In this document: one piece after another, positions 20,836-31,693 of the stretch
Layout of the letters: each line of letters begins with the position of its first letter
How positions within the stretch are numbered: the stretch's first letter is position 1
DNA from: Seminavis robusta
Taxonomy: Eukaryota > Bacillariophyta > Bacillariophyceae > Naviculales > Naviculaceae
Assembly: GCA_903772945.1 (NCBI GenBank)
Contig: CAICTM010000721.1
Location: 1-51,145, forward strand
DNA length: 51,145 bases
Reading direction: 5' to 3'
Program-made: the position numbers and the translations under genes
Notes under the pieces: generated by a model
The model's input: only the letters and a program-made list of their open reading frames with translations
What the model was told of the DNA's origin: nothing
The model's database searches: none

Positions 20836-21104
20836 ATGTCTCACAATGTCTCACTTTGTCTACCAATGTCTCACAATGTCTCACTTTGTCTACCAATGTA
20901 TCTTTTTGTATACTAATGTCTACCAATGTATCACTTTGTCTACTAATGTCTACCATGTACTGTAAAACAGTACAAAAATGTCTCACAATGTCTCACTTTG
21001 TCTACCAATGTCTACCAATGTCTCACTTTGTCTACTAATGTATCACTTTGTATACTAATGTCTACCAATGTATCACTTTGTCTCCTAATGTCTCCTAATT
21101 TCTT
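20836..21104 (+). repeat. 10-bp-period minisatellite
   Basis: About 27 units of a 10-mer varying around AATGTCTCAC / TTTGTCTACC / AATGTCTACC. Inside it lies a perfect hairpin TGTACTGT-AAA-ACAGTACA at 20956-20974. It sits about 250 bp upstream of the FG-GAP gene start, on the promoter side. The open frame through it is an artefact of the repeat. Confidence 0.9.
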
Positions 21105-21991
21105 AAATCCTTTCAATGGTCTGTAGACATTTCCATAAGTCAAAGGAACACTTTATGGCCAAAAGGCAAACAGACAGAATGCCGAGTAACCCTGGCTAAT
21201 GCAGACGCATACGTCCACCGCTGCTTTGTGATATGATAGTGCAAATAGATGCCGATCGTACGGTGCCAAATCTTTTTTGCTGTCCCAATTCAAGTCTCAA
21301 TAGAGCAAGGATGCAGGCCAGAGCCCGCACTCCGCCCACCTGGGTTCCGAATGATCCCACTGGCTGCGTCCGCAACCGAGTCGCAGAGCGCACTTCAGAA
21401 TCTGGGAGAGTTTAGCTCCACTTGCTTGGAGCGGGTATCACGTGCACAGCAGCGTCCATCAGATGAGGGATACAGGCTGACAAACACACAAAGTCCTGAA
21501 CTGAGATATTCCAAACTTGTGGCAACAGCATCTTGCACATTCAAGCCGAGAGGATTATCCGATTGCACCAACTCAAGCCTGGCAAACTTCACCATCAGAC
21601 GGAAGAAGTTGCTCTAGAAACAGAAGCAATGAGATGGCAATGACACTGGTTATGCTGGATGAGTCCAGTACCGTCTCATTTGTGCCTGCTCCGTGGATGA
21701 TTCTTTCTCTGTTGGCTTTCCTGAAGTAGTTATATGAAATCTTCTGGAGAATGCACTACGAGCGCTCCATCGACGGGCTTCCAAGGGAAGGGCCCTTGGC
21801 TTCTGCATATGGGGATTGTCAGCTTGATGAAGGCACGGTACTGGTATCAAGCGTATCAACAACCCGTTGGGTGCGAGACAGCACCGGAGAAGACTTGAAC
21901 TACAGTTGGCCAAGAAAAAGATGGCGTGACTCAACGTTGATGCATGTAGCTCGAAGGCAAGTTGCTGATCAGTGCCTTACTTACTTTGGTG
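21105..21991. other. Intergenic, no gene seen
   Basis: About 0.9 kb between the minisatellite and the end of the multi-pass membrane protein gene. Several short open frames occur on both strands but none has a domain, low-complexity signature or neighbour logic to support it. Confidence 0.35.
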
Positions 21992-22876
21992 TTATTGGGT
22001 TTTGCGTTTGTTGTTTGGAATCCATAGGGAGTAGGGACTCCAGCCAGCCTTTCGGAAGAACCAATCGTTGCCCAGATGCAGCAACCGGATCACAGCAAAG
22101 AGGATGTTCACATAGAGAAACCAAACGAGGCGGTAGTTGGGTCCATCCAAATGCAACAGCTTGAATACCTTGTCGTGAGACGAAGAAGAAAAGCCCAGTG
22201 TCCATCCCCAGTTGACGCCAGTCACAAAGGAAACCGGTGTCGCAATGGTGACGGAAAACAACACATAAAAGGCTACCGTGATACAATGCCAGCGCACTAA
22301 AAATGACAATGGCGACTTGATAGAAGAAGTGGGAGGAGGGAGAATAGGGGTGCGCCCCAAAAGGACATCATAGATGGGAAGCAAGCAAACCAACAGGTGA
22401 TGAATGAACCCCCAAGAATTGCTGCGGGTGGGCTCGGGTATGGCCAAACTGGAAAAGGAGAGCAGTATTTGGTGCAGGGTTGTAGCCACTGGAGTGGTCA
22501 TTGGAATGCAATGCAAGCAGGCTCGAATGATCCATGCCAAATGACACGGCGTTAAAAGCCAGCCAGAGAATGGAGGTGACAGAAAACACTTTGCATTGTA
22601 AAAGTGATAAAGAGTGGCCAAGAGCACGGGCCCACACATGGGGCTTCGTTTACGAGTACTAGTTGTTTGAGTTGTTGTGATCTCTGTGGTAGATAATAGA
22701 GTAGAAGAGAGCAACAACCACAAGACGACTAGACTTGCACCTGAAAAGCAAATCCATTCCACAAAGTGTCGGACAGGACCTAGAGGATAGTACGTGAGTT
22801 GCCACCATGCTGCGATCCAGCCATTCCGGCAAATCATTGCAGTATACAACAGCATCGTCCCCTCCTTGCCCATCAT
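21992..22876 (-). CDS. Multi-pass membrane protein, possibly TMEM164/YwaF-like
   Basis: A 294-residue frame with about six or seven hydrophobic helices: near 42-62, 80-98, 104-123, 133-147, 155-174, 194-216 and 250-270. Motifs that may matter are TPCHLAWIIRACLHCIP, then FSSLAIPEPTRSN and WGFIHHLLVCLLPIYD. The order Cys-His helix, P-[DE], His-His and P-Y recalls the TMEM164/YwaF membrane family, but I cannot confirm this by eye and treat it as a weak suggestion. The start at 22876 is one of two adjacent ATGs; an upstream exon cannot be excluded. It is an integral membrane protein, with the compartment unknown. Confidence 0.6.
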   Translation of the reverse strand: MMGKEGTMLLYTAMICRNGWIAAWWQLTYYPLGPVRHFVEWICFSGASLVVLWLLLSSTLLSTTEITTTQTTSTRKRSPMCGPVLLATLYHFYNAKCFLSPPFSGWLLTPCHLAWIIRACLHCIPMTTPVATTLHQILLSFSSLAIPEPTRSNSWGFIHHLLVCLLPIYDVLLGRTPILPPPTSSIKSPLSFLVRWHCITVAFYVLFSVTIATPVSFVTGVNWGWTLGFSSSSHDKVFKLLHLDGPNYRLVWFLYVNILFAVIRLLHLGNDWFFRKAGWSPYSLWIPNNKRKTQ

Positions 22877-23280
22877 TCAGGTAACAGATCTCTGTATCAC
22901 TGTGGATCTGGATCGACTGGATACGACGGAGTCTCGACGATAGGATGGCCCATGGCATCTTTTTGGCTGGGGGCTTTGCATAACAATTGTGTTGGATCCA
23001 CAAAAAGTAAAGTGAGGGAAGCTAATGCTTCTCGGTACTCCGAGCTATAAAGATCTGTCAATGGAAGACCATATTTTTTAACGCTTTGCGGTACTCCAAG
23101 CAAATGATTCACTTGGAATGAATCTTGGCTCCCACCAATTCAGGTTTTGTTCTCGTCAGAATTCTTCTGGCCATGGAGACAGATAGCTGTAGGTGGGAAT
23201 CTATTGATCTTGCTAGCTAGTAGCTACTAGACGACCACCGCTCCCGTCCTCACTGCCAATCATAGTCATTAGCAAGCACG
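22877..23280. other. Divergent promoter region
   Basis: About 400 bp between the divergent membrane-protein and PDZ-protein genes; contains CTAGCTAGTAGCTACTAG near 23213-23230. No gene seen. Confidence 0.4.
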
Positions 23281-24444
23281 ATGCCGATTCTCAGGTTGAT
23301 CTCTCGAGCTCGAAACCGGCGGCGGCAAAGCAGCGGTCAGATCTCTCGCAGCGAGTATGGTCAAATCTGTCAAACCACTCCCGATCCTAGCGAGAATAAT
23401 AATGTAGAAGAAGAAACTCCCAAACAACCACAAACGACCATTGATCCCAAAACGCTCTACCAAGTCACTTTGACGCGCAAAGCCACACGACGTGACGACG
23501 ACAACAATAACCATCATTCCTTGGGCATCAAGTTGCGCGTCATGGGCGGAAAAGTCATTCTGCTCCATGTGCAAGCACTGGAAGACGGAACACCGTCTCC
23601 GGCACAAGATTGTGGGTTGTTGGAACGAGGCGACCTGATGGTATCCATTAATGGAATTTCTCTACTGAATTGCAGCTCCCATCGAGAATTGAATCAGCGG
23701 GTGAAATATTTGCTGATTGAACCCAATGAATATGGGGTTTTTGAAAAGTCCGTCACGTTGGAAATGGCCTCTGGAGTTTGTTTGGACGTCCTCGAACAGG
23801 TCCAAGCCATGGAGGCGCAACGGTGGGATCAAGTCATGACGAGTGGTGGGGATGCGTTGATGGAAGAAGAAGGTACTACTGCAGATTGTGCAGCAAAACA
23901 GACAGGAGAATCCACAAATAACAACAACCTGCAGGATCAAAAAGCTGAAAATTCCAACGATAGTTCACCACAAACTGACAACAATAATAATTCCACAGAA
24001 CCACCTACAACACCCGAGCAAGCAAACAATGGAGACGAGAGCACTGTGAATCCAACTTCAAAAGAAGACTCCACGAAAAACACTCATGATGATGAAAGAA
24101 CTACTGAAATAGTATCAAGCAACAATTCAGCAAAGGTTGATGCTGATCCCGTGGAACCACCTACAACAGGGCAACAAACAAGCCAGGAAGACAAGAGTAC
24201 GGCTCCTCAGAGTAGTACAACTGCAGACCACCCCATGAATGGTACTCATGACGATGAAACAACAACAGAAAAAACAAATGGTTCACAAAAAGTCGACGCT
24301 CATGCTACGAATCATTCTGAGCCAGCAAACAAGAGAGTTGATACAACTCCAGCTACCAGCAACACGAATGATGAAACAACAACTGATAAGTCAAGCGACA
24401 ACTCACAGAAGATCGACGATGATCCCACGGAAACACCTCCTTAG
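23281..24444 (+). CDS. PDZ-domain protein with Asn/Thr/Asp-rich tail
   Basis: A 387-residue frame. The N-terminus is basic (RLISRARNRRRQSSG). A PDZ domain occupies about 60-163: the carboxylate-binding loop reads SLGIKL (80-85), then KVILLHVQAL, then GLLERGDLMVSINGISLLN, the typical PDZ core, and a helix SSHRELNQRVKYLL. Residues 200-387 are low complexity, built from imperfect repeats such as HDDETTTEK, DADPVEPPTT and NNSQK, rich in Asn, Thr, Ser, Asp and Gln. PDZ domains bind C-terminal peptides of partner proteins, so a scaffold or adaptor role is likely. No catalytic domain, signal peptide or membrane segment is visible. Confidence 0.8.
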   Translation: MPILRLISRARNRRRQSSGQISRSEYGQICQTTPDPSENNNVEEETPKQPQTTIDPKTLYQVTLTRKATRRDDDNNNHHSLGIKLRVMGGKVILLHVQALEDGTPSPAQDCGLLERGDLMVSINGISLLNCSSHRELNQRVKYLLIEPNEYGVFEKSVTLEMASGVCLDVLEQVQAMEAQRWDQVMTSGGDALMEEEGTTADCAAKQTGESTNNNNLQDQKAENSNDSSPQTDNNNNSTEPPTTPEQANNGDESTVNPTSKEDSTKNTHDDERTTEIVSSNNSAKVDADPVEPPTTGQQTSQEDKSTAPQSSTTADHPMNGTHDDETTTEKTNGSQKVDAHATNHSEPANKRVDTTPATSNTNDETTTDKSSDNSQKIDDDPTETPP

Positions 24445-25277
24445 CAGCAAGCAAACCGAGGAGACAAGAGCTCTTTGCATCAAGAAAACGAAAAAAGACT
24501 AGATCATGGTTCATCCGAAAAACTGTGGCACTAGAAACAATCAACCCCAGCAACAAGATTGGGAAGCACAAAAGCTCCAGCCTTGGTGCCTTTCATCCGA
24601 CACTGGTTTTCCCGCACGGATGTCGATTGTTGGTACGGTAGCAGCAGTCATCGCATCGTTGATGCCAGTAGACTCAATACAAAGTCCAGCGCAGTAGCAA
24701 AAGGATGCCTCGACCAACCTTGGATAGGGAAGAAACGAATGAATCGAATCGAGCCCGGGCAATAAGATTTGCCAGAATCTCACAATTAAAATTGTGCGGC
24801 TGTCTATCTCTCGTATCATTCATTGCGACACCGTCGAGCAAGGTAGTCGGCCCAATTCAATTCGTCCCTTTTTGAAGGGCTTGTGCTCCTCTCGAGCTCT
24901 GCTTTCTTGCACTACGGGCCGCCAATATGCTGTAGTTTCCTCCAAGGACGGGAGCCTAATTTCGCCACCTCGCAGACGATGATGGAGCACGAACTTGGCA
25001 ACAAGCAACCGGAATAATTAATACTTCAGAAGCGAATCGAATCATCTGCTTGCAAGAGCAGTTTCGGTAGGGACATGATGTAGAAGCATAATGCAATTAG
25101 CGAGAAGTGTGAGGTTCTCTTGGTGCTCTTCCTTGCTGCTAGCTATTTGCTACCAGCAATCTATCTAGCCAAGGTGGTACCGTACCTGTATCAGTATGAC
25201 ATGTTTCGTAGCTGGAGAAGCACCTTTCACGAAGCCCTGAATCCCGCGTATCCGCGATTAAAATTATGATGGATGTT
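24445..25277. other. Intergenic, no gene seen
   Basis: About 830 bp between the PDZ gene and the GTCGCG-repeat element. Short frames in both directions lack support. Confidence 0.35.
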
Positions 25278-25625
25278 GGTACCGGTACCAGGAAGTCCCC
25301 CGATTGGCGATCGTGGAAAGTCGCGAAAGTCGTTAAAGTCGCGAAAGTTGTTAAAGTCGCGTGAAACGTCGCGGTAAGTCGCGCGACTTTGCGAAAGTTG
25401 CGGTGGAAGTTGGTAGAGTCGTTCGAAGTCGCGTTATTAATCTAGTTAATTACTAGTAAAGTCGCGAAAAGTCGCGAAAGACGCGAAAGTCGCGGTAAAA
25501 GTCGCTCTAAAGTCGCGCGACTTTTAAAGTCGCGAAAGTCGCGCGACCTTTCGCGACAATCTTAAAATCGCGACTTTCTCAGGAAAGTCGTTATCTGCCT
25601 TATCGGGGGACTTCCAGGTGGTACC
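25278..25625. mobile_element. Short TIR-bounded element filled with GTCGCG repeats
   Basis: The inner region (about 25315-25580) is a dense array of AAAGTCGCG/GTCGCGAAAG words with inverted copies (for example AAAGTCGCGCGACTTT at 25512-25527). It is bounded by inverted arms: AGGAAGTCCCCCGAT at 25290-25304 and its complement ATCGGGGGACTTCC at 25602-25615. Outside each arm is GGTACC (25284-25289; 25620-25625). I read this as a non-autonomous inverted-repeat element or foldback sequence. It lies 115 bp before the lipase start codon. Confidence 0.65.
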
Positions 25626-25739
25626 AGTACCGGTACTGAGTTTGAGAATGTCAAGCTGGCTGGAAGATCGGAAGACAATTGTCGGTGGCAGTACCGGGAC
25701 ACCTTTTTTTGTATACCACCCCATCCATATTCCACCACC

Positions 25740-27460
25740 ATGAGGAAAGAGGAGAAGAGCAATGAGGGTAACGTGTTTGATGAAGCCCTCAAGCAGCTTG
25801 TCTGGGCGAAGTTTGCCTACATTTTTTCGGATGCTCGCAAACTGTCGGCCACAGGATTTGCACCGTTTTCCTACAATCATCTGGGCTTGGAACACCACCC
25901 AGAAGGATTATCCCTCGGATCCATCTTTGCCTGCCTACTCCGAATCTTGAGATCGGAAGATAGTGACTCTCAAGTTGGAATGTCAACCGGAAACTTCTAC
26001 AAGGACAGACAAGATCCTGGATTACTGCAAGCCGTCGAGTTCGCCATCGAAGTCAGTTTGAAGGACAAAGGTGACCCAGTGGAACTATGCCGGATTGACT
26101 CCAAGCCTTATGAAGTGATGGTTGACACTCATCAACATGTGGGGAGTCATAAGACAAGCCTCTGTACGAAATTTGGGATGCATCATACACAAGTCCTGGT
26201 GGATCATTTGATTCGCTCGGAGGAAGAAAAGCGAAGAAGGGAAGCCGAAGCAAAGAAGCTCCGTGGCCGCCCTCCGAACGGTCTAACCAAGCTCTACTAC
26301 CATTATGTTCAGCCCTTTCTACCTTCACAAGGGACCGAGGAAGAAATTGAAGAAGACAAACAAGTTGATTCCATTACAGATGAAGAACTTGTCAATGTCC
26401 TTCAGAAGGAGCTGGCTCCGGATTCATTCTTAGCTACTTCTCTGGAGGATAAATTCAAATACCGTCATATCAATGATGCGCATCAGGACTTAGTAAGTAA
26501 ATGTCTGAGATTGCTTGATAGAGAGCGATCATCACAACCAGAAATATGGGTAGCAAAAGCCATTCGGTGTCTCACGTAACACTCTTCTTGTTCTCATAGG
26601 AGTGTGTCTACAACATCGCTGCTTGCACTGAGGAGAAGTGCATAAAGGTCACCTTTCGTGGTACGGTGAACTTGCATAACTGGATTGTCAATTTTCAAAA
26701 TGACTTTGTCAGTCGACCCAACCCAATTACGGAACATTTTGAAGGAAAGGAAGAAGGCGTGATGCTGCATGAAGGGTGGTCAGCATACCTTCTTCGCAAG
26801 CGCTTGGACAATCAGAGATCTAAATACGATGAAATTGCAGATGTCGTTTGTGAGTTGGGGAGCAAGGAAATTGGCCCAGGAGAGTTCAAGTTGATGGTCG
26901 TGGGACATAGCTTGGGAGGCGCCCTTGCTTCTATCTTCGGGTTCTATGCTTCTGCTGATTCTAGGTTCACAGGAGGAGAATCTCGTCCTCCTGTGGATGT
27001 CTACACATTTGCGGCTCCATGGTGTGGGGGAATGTCCTATTTCAGAGCCTTTCGACATCAAGAAGTCACACGCAGGATCCGCCTCGTTCGGTTCTCGCAC
27101 CAGCATGACATCGTTCCAAACTCATTCTGGAACATGGCGTACCATCCCAGTGGCACCTGTTACTTGCACACCGGAGTTGGCGTTACTCTGATGCATCAAC
27201 ATGGCCACCCGCCAAAGATTGAATACAACCACAATTACAACAGTTTTTGGGCCATGATGTGGATGCGAATCCGGTGCTGGAGCCTGCTGAAGCTGATCTT
27301 CTTCAAGATCGACTATCACGTCTTGCCTGGGTTGCTCATGGCTATGAACGAGGCAATACGCGTTATGAAAGAGCAGCAAATGACATTTCCCACTTTGCAG
27401 GATCTCTACAATCAACATGTGTATCATACATTTCCTGGGGAGAAAGAAAAGGCCTCCTGA
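25740..27460 (+). CDS. Class 3 lipase (alpha/beta hydrolase), one intron
   Basis: Exon 1 is 25740-26492 and exon 2 is 26600-27460; the 107-nt intron starts GTAAGTAA and ends TCTCATAG and joins in phase, giving 537 residues. Exon 2 holds the class 3 lipase core: KVTFRGTVN (oxyanion strand), HEGW, LMVVGHSLGGALAS with the nucleophile Ser at about 355, DVYTFAAPWCGG, and HQHDIVP with the likely catalytic Asp; a His follows in HTGVG or later. Triacylglycerol or galactolipid hydrolysis is the family role; the substrate is unknown. The N-terminal 250 residues contain KFAYIFSDARKLSATGF and a charged region (RSEEEKRRREAEAKKL) and match no domain I know. No signal peptide, so probably intracellular. Confidence 0.88.
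26493..26599 (+). other. Intron of lipase gene
   Basis: GTAAGT donor and TCATAG acceptor. Removing it joins HQDL to ECVYNIAAC and leads directly into the conserved KVTFRGT strand, in phase. Confidence 0.85.
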
Positions 27461-27869
27461 AGATTGCAAATCCTGCTGGATACGGTTCTTTGGGCTGCTC
27501 CATGGATGCCTTCTTGGTCTCTCTTTGCGTATTCGATGCTGTACCCCACGTTGTTTGATGGAAGCCAGGACACCATTGTTGCCATGAGTGGACACATTAG
27601 AGGGAACCTGACTCTTCCATGACAGCTTGCCGCAAAGTTTGAGTATAAAACAAGCTGTCAGTCGTAGTTGGGGTGCAAAAAAGTACAACAGAGAAACGAC
27701 TGTGATAATCTATCCGTGAACGTGGCTTATACCACCTATTTGATCATGTACTTTCATACCTACCAAGCATAAGGGATTAGATTACAGTTATGGGTTTGAG
27801 CAGTTTGTCTATAAGGATATCTGTAGGGAGAAGCATTCATGGGTGCACCTGCTTATACATCAATCTTTT
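27461..27869. other. Convergent 3' region
   Basis: About 400 bp between the 3' ends of the lipase and LRR genes; no gene or notable repeat seen. Confidence 0.4.
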
Positions 27870-29796
27870 CTATGTACAGGCACAATCACAACCACAGAGG
27901 GTAGCTGAGCAATCAAACTTTCCATCAAAATCATCAGTCACAGGACAGAGTCCTTCTGGAATCACACCACTGATCAGGTTGTTGCCTCCTAGATCGACAT
28001 GCTCCAGAGCATGATTGCTGGCCAGTTCTTCCAACTCCAGAGGAATGGAACATGAGAAGTTATTGTTTTGAAGTTTGAACCTTCTCATGAGAGTGAGCTG
28101 CCCAATTTGGCTTGGGATTTGGCCAGTCAACATGGAATCTTGCAGATACAGTTTCTCCATGTTGGAAAGAAGTCCCAACTCCGATGGAAGCTCACCCGAC
28201 CAACTGCATTCACACAAACTGGCAAACGTGAAGGAAGCTGCCATCCCCAGTTCGGAGGGCAGGCTTCCTGTGATTCCTGGATTATTTCGGAGGTATATCT
28301 GTCAAGTGAGTGGACATTAGCCCAAGTTCAGAGGGCAGGCTTCCTGTGAGAGAGTTCTTCTCTGCGTCCAGAACCCGAAGCTGTGAAAGCAGTCCAAGAG
28401 AACTGGGAAGACTGGAGGACAACTGATTGTTACCCAGCAATATCATCTGTAGGGAAGTAAGGTGGCCTATTGAGGGAGGGATAGACCCTGACAATGCATT
28501 CTCATAAAGGGCTAGGACAGACAATGAGCTCAGCTCGAAAAGGGAAGATGGAAGAGATCCTGTGATTTGATTGTTCATTGCCACAAATATCTCCAGATTG
28601 GAAAGTTGGGCGGAGGCGTGACCTGGCAGTGTCCCAGAGAGTTCATTGAATGAAACGTCCACTGACTCGAGGGAGATCAAGCTCTTCCGGGATCTGGCCC
28701 TCGACTTTGTTTCGACTGATGAGCCTGGGATTAATGTATCTCCCAGTATCATCACAGGGAGTCTTGGTTGCGAGAGCAAAGGTCAGCTCAGGCACGTCAA
28801 AATAGAAGGAACCAGGAAAGTCCCAGGTGCACTCGTCATGGTCATATGAAAGCCAGTTGTCCTGGATGGGCCATCCCTCACCACCCAACGAAAAGTAGAG
28901 GGTTGCCAATGCAAGTCTTTGTGGCAAGCGCCAACTGGAATCAGAAGAATAGTTGCCCCCGAAGAGGAATGGATCTTGAATCAACCAGTCAAACGCCAAT
29001 GCCTGAGGGGAGAATGGATCCATCTCAATCCTTTGGAGTGTGTCACTTGGCAAGAACCGCGACACATAGTCCGCAGGAGAAATCTGCTCACCAGTATCCG
29101 TATCGTAAAGAGCGGAGTCGTTTGTGCTTGCAGTATCATTTCCCTCATCTTTTTTTGCAACTGCCAAGAGGGTAGCCGTTGTTGCCACCACAAGAATGAC
29201 AAAGAGTAGACAAAAGAAGCACTTCTGTTGACTTTCTGTCCCAATTTCCTTATCCTCTGGTGGTGGTTGCACAGGGTCTGCTGTGGGGAAATGTGATTCT
29301 TCATCTTCGTCAACCGAAATGGCTGTCACGAGATTGCTGTCCCTCAACTGAGCATCTGATCGCGGCTGGCTCGCAGCGGTGTTATCGTCATCAAAACAAG
29401 GTGTATCTTCGTCATCTTGGGTGGAGGTACCATCCCGTGATCCATCATTGCTGGGGCACTGAGCCCATGCACCGGGCAGGGACTCTTGGCGATTTGGTTC
29501 GATGGGTTTGACTGCAACTGTGCTTCCTTGGCTCGGGCTATCTTCGTTGGCATCTTCAATATCAATGATGATAGAACCAGGAGTTATGGCTCCAGAGCAA
29601 CCGCTGTCTTTAACCTTCGAATCACATTCGGATGATGTTGAGGGATGGGTATCATCTTCTGCGCTGACAGATCCATCCGCGGCGGGACCTTGCCGTGCAT
29701 CGTCACGTAGCTGACGCTCCCGATGCACTGTGCTGCTCGTTCCTCCAACAGTTTCCTCACAATATCATCGTCGGTATCAGTGTGTGGCTCGCTCAT
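27870..29796 (-). CDS. LRR single-pass membrane protein, frame broken three times
   Basis: Diatom-type LRR protein. The start at 29796 reads MSEPHTDTDDDIVRKLLEER. The frame then shifts near 29733 into HRERQLRDDARQGPAADG, an acidic cytosolic region, a membrane segment (KCFFCLLFVILVVATTATLL, about 190-212), and an N-cap region with LALATLYFSLGGEGW and DNWLSYDHDECTW. A second shift near 28685 is needed to pass from GQIPEEL to ISLESVDVSFNELSG and about five LRRs (LxxLxxLxLxxNxLxGxIP). A third near 28300 leads to YLRNNPGITGSLPSELG and the final repeats, ending with the Cys-rich tail FDCSATLCGCDCACT. Each break is a single-nucleotide-scale change with perfect domain continuity, so this is either a recent pseudogene or an assembly indel artefact. 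A surface recognition or adhesion role is inferred. Confidence 0.8.
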
Positions 29797-30445
29797 GGTG
29801 GCAGGTGGAATATTTCTTACTAGTATCGGGAGCATCCAGCGACTTGACTCGCCCAAGATTGTGGGCGCCTTTCCTTTTTGTACTTGCTGTGCTTCTTCTG
29901 GTGTTCTCCGAACCTGGAACAACGGTGATCCAGTGGTGAGGGCAAGGGCACTTTCCCAAGGTTAAGAAGCCGTTGCAATGTTGCAATCTGCCGTCTTGTG
30001 GAAAGGCGTGCTGGGGTCCTGGGGCCTGGGCCTGGGGTGCTGGAGTTCGAATGATGGTAGCCTTTTGGAGTTGACTACATGACATTGTAGTGTTGTACAG
30101 TTGTACAGTACCTGTACCGAAAGAGGCCATTAATGCGGCTGTATCCTACTTCCGTACTCTCTACTCTCAGTACTTGTACCGGTACTTGAGAACCCTTTCC
30201 GAAAGCCGAACACAATGAACACTGGTAACCATGGGAGCAGCTCCAGAGCTGAAAACTGAACCCAGTACCCAGCGCTCGAGTACCAGTACTTGATAAGCTC
30301 TTGATAGCGGCTTGATTCTGTCAAATTCAGCACCTGAGTCTGCTTGTCTGTTTACTCCATATGGGACCCCTATGTATTCCTGGAGATCATGTATGTGTTC
30401 ATCCCACAGGACCAAATTGGCCCCTTTTCCCAATTTCTCCCTTTT
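29797..30445. other. Upstream of LRR gene
   Basis: About 650 bp; contains an inverted pair of GTACCGGTACTTGAG / CTCGAGTACCAGTAC at about 30176-30190 and 30281-30295. No gene seen. Confidence 0.4.
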
Positions 30446-31693
30446 GGGTAACGTGATTTGTCCCTCACAAATTTTCACTTAGGCTAAGTGATTGAATTTT
30501 CACTTAGGCTAAGTGATTCAATTTGATTTACTTAGGCTAAGTGAACCACTTAGCATAAGTGAAATTCAGTCTTATTTGATTTACCAGGTAGTCAGTCACA
30601 TTTGATTCACTTAGCCTAAGTGAATTACTTAGGATCCACTTAGCCTAAGTGATTCACTTAGCCTAAGTGATTCACTTAGCCTAAGTGATGGTTTTCGTGG
30701 CAGCTTCTCTCAGCTCATAATCTGTCAGATTTCATTTTTTCAAAGGCACTGGGAAAACTCTGGCTCTGAGATATGTCAATATAAAAACTGTTAAGGATGG
30801 AAACAAATCACGACCATGAGCTTCCACTCTTACAAGGACAGGCCAATGGTGCATCCAACAATACCAAAGCTACCAACACCAACAATAGTGTTGGCGAGGA
30901 TGATTTGATTGAGTCTGAGCTTGGGTCTGAGATTGACCATGTCATAGGAGCAGTTGTTGACTCCGAAGAAAGAAGAAAGAGAAGCAACGTGAGCACACAA
31001 AACAGCATGACAGAAAGCGGAAACAAGAAAATATCACAGCATCTACAGGTCTATGCATTTTGATTCTGATTCCTACCAAGAGCACCAAGCCTATGACGGT
31101 CGACCCTTCTACGCATTACGGACGCTTGTTCAACCAGGAATATCACGACAATATTGATTTCCAAAATGACTTCTTTCCAACGGTTATTGGTTGTTTGGAC
31201 AAGATTCCCCTTATCAATGCAGACAATATCACTCAACTTCCTGGAAACAACGACGTTCCGAGCTATGTGATTTCAAGTGGTTTCTACTTGGTTCTGGGAG
31301 CTGTATTGAAAAAACGCCTTGGAGCAAAGCGTGTTGCTTTTTCATTCTACAATACTTTGAAACAAGCAATGGAGACTGTCCCAGATGAACTTCCAACTAT
31401 CATTCAACAAAGATTTGATTTGGTAATCCTTGGTGATGACAAAGAATTGCGGTACTCTGATGAATTGGATGGTTTGACTGATCTTCCCACACTGGAGCAA
31501 GAAACCAGACATTACAACACGGTATGATCCTCAATTTTCTTTTTGCTGCGTCGTGATTGCTTGGTGGAATTTGAAACAGCAGCAATACCAGTAGACACGT
31601 CTTTGTGGTTGCAGGGACTTGTTGTGTTGTGCTGTTGAGGAGACTTGAGACTTGTGCTGTTGAGGAGCCTCGGAGAGCATCACTTAGCCTAAG
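30446..31693 (+). mobile_element. TIR element, copy 1 (3' truncated)
   Basis: Starts GGGTAACGTGATTTGTCCCT, the same terminus as copy 2 at 37639. It continues with eight copies of the palindrome CACTTAGSCTAAGTG or close variants (30473-30689). The central part 31139-31610 matches copy 2 almost base for base. Relative to copy 2 it keeps an extra 0.5 kb at the 5' side but lacks about 400 bp on the 3' side (junction near 31607). Its right inverted terminus is missing, the element stopping just after one palindrome at 31680-31695. Non-autonomous relic. Confidence 0.85.
30797..31527 (+). pseudogene. Broken ORF of the TIR element (plus-strand gene)
   Basis: Starts METNHDHELPLLQGQ and runs to HLQVYAF. 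A one-base change at a TTTTG run (near 31062) is needed to continue as DSDSYQEHQAYDGRPFYA, and another near 31129 to continue as LFNQEYHDNIDFQNDFFPT. After that a clean stretch follows (VIGCLDKIPLINADNI, SFYNTLKQAMETVPDELPT, RFDLVILGDDKELRYSDE). The last part is repeated with few changes in copy 2. I do not recognise the family. The codon-level coherence across the indels shows that this was once a real protein of the element. Confidence 0.6.

Noticed and set aside
20829..21038. Frame encoding YQCLTMSHFV-type repeats
   Set aside because: Direct translation of the 10-bp minisatellite.
21196..21934. Several overlapping short frames on both strands
   Set aside because: No domains, no compositional signature, no neighbour logic.
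22659..23003. Minus-strand frame overlapping the multi-pass membrane protein start
   Set aside because: Different frame from the membrane protein and without domains; most likely a shadow.
30473..30689. CRISPR array
   Set aside because: Repeats are 15-bp palindromes with irregular short spacers at the ends of a eukaryotic TIR element; no cas genes and the wrong type of genome.
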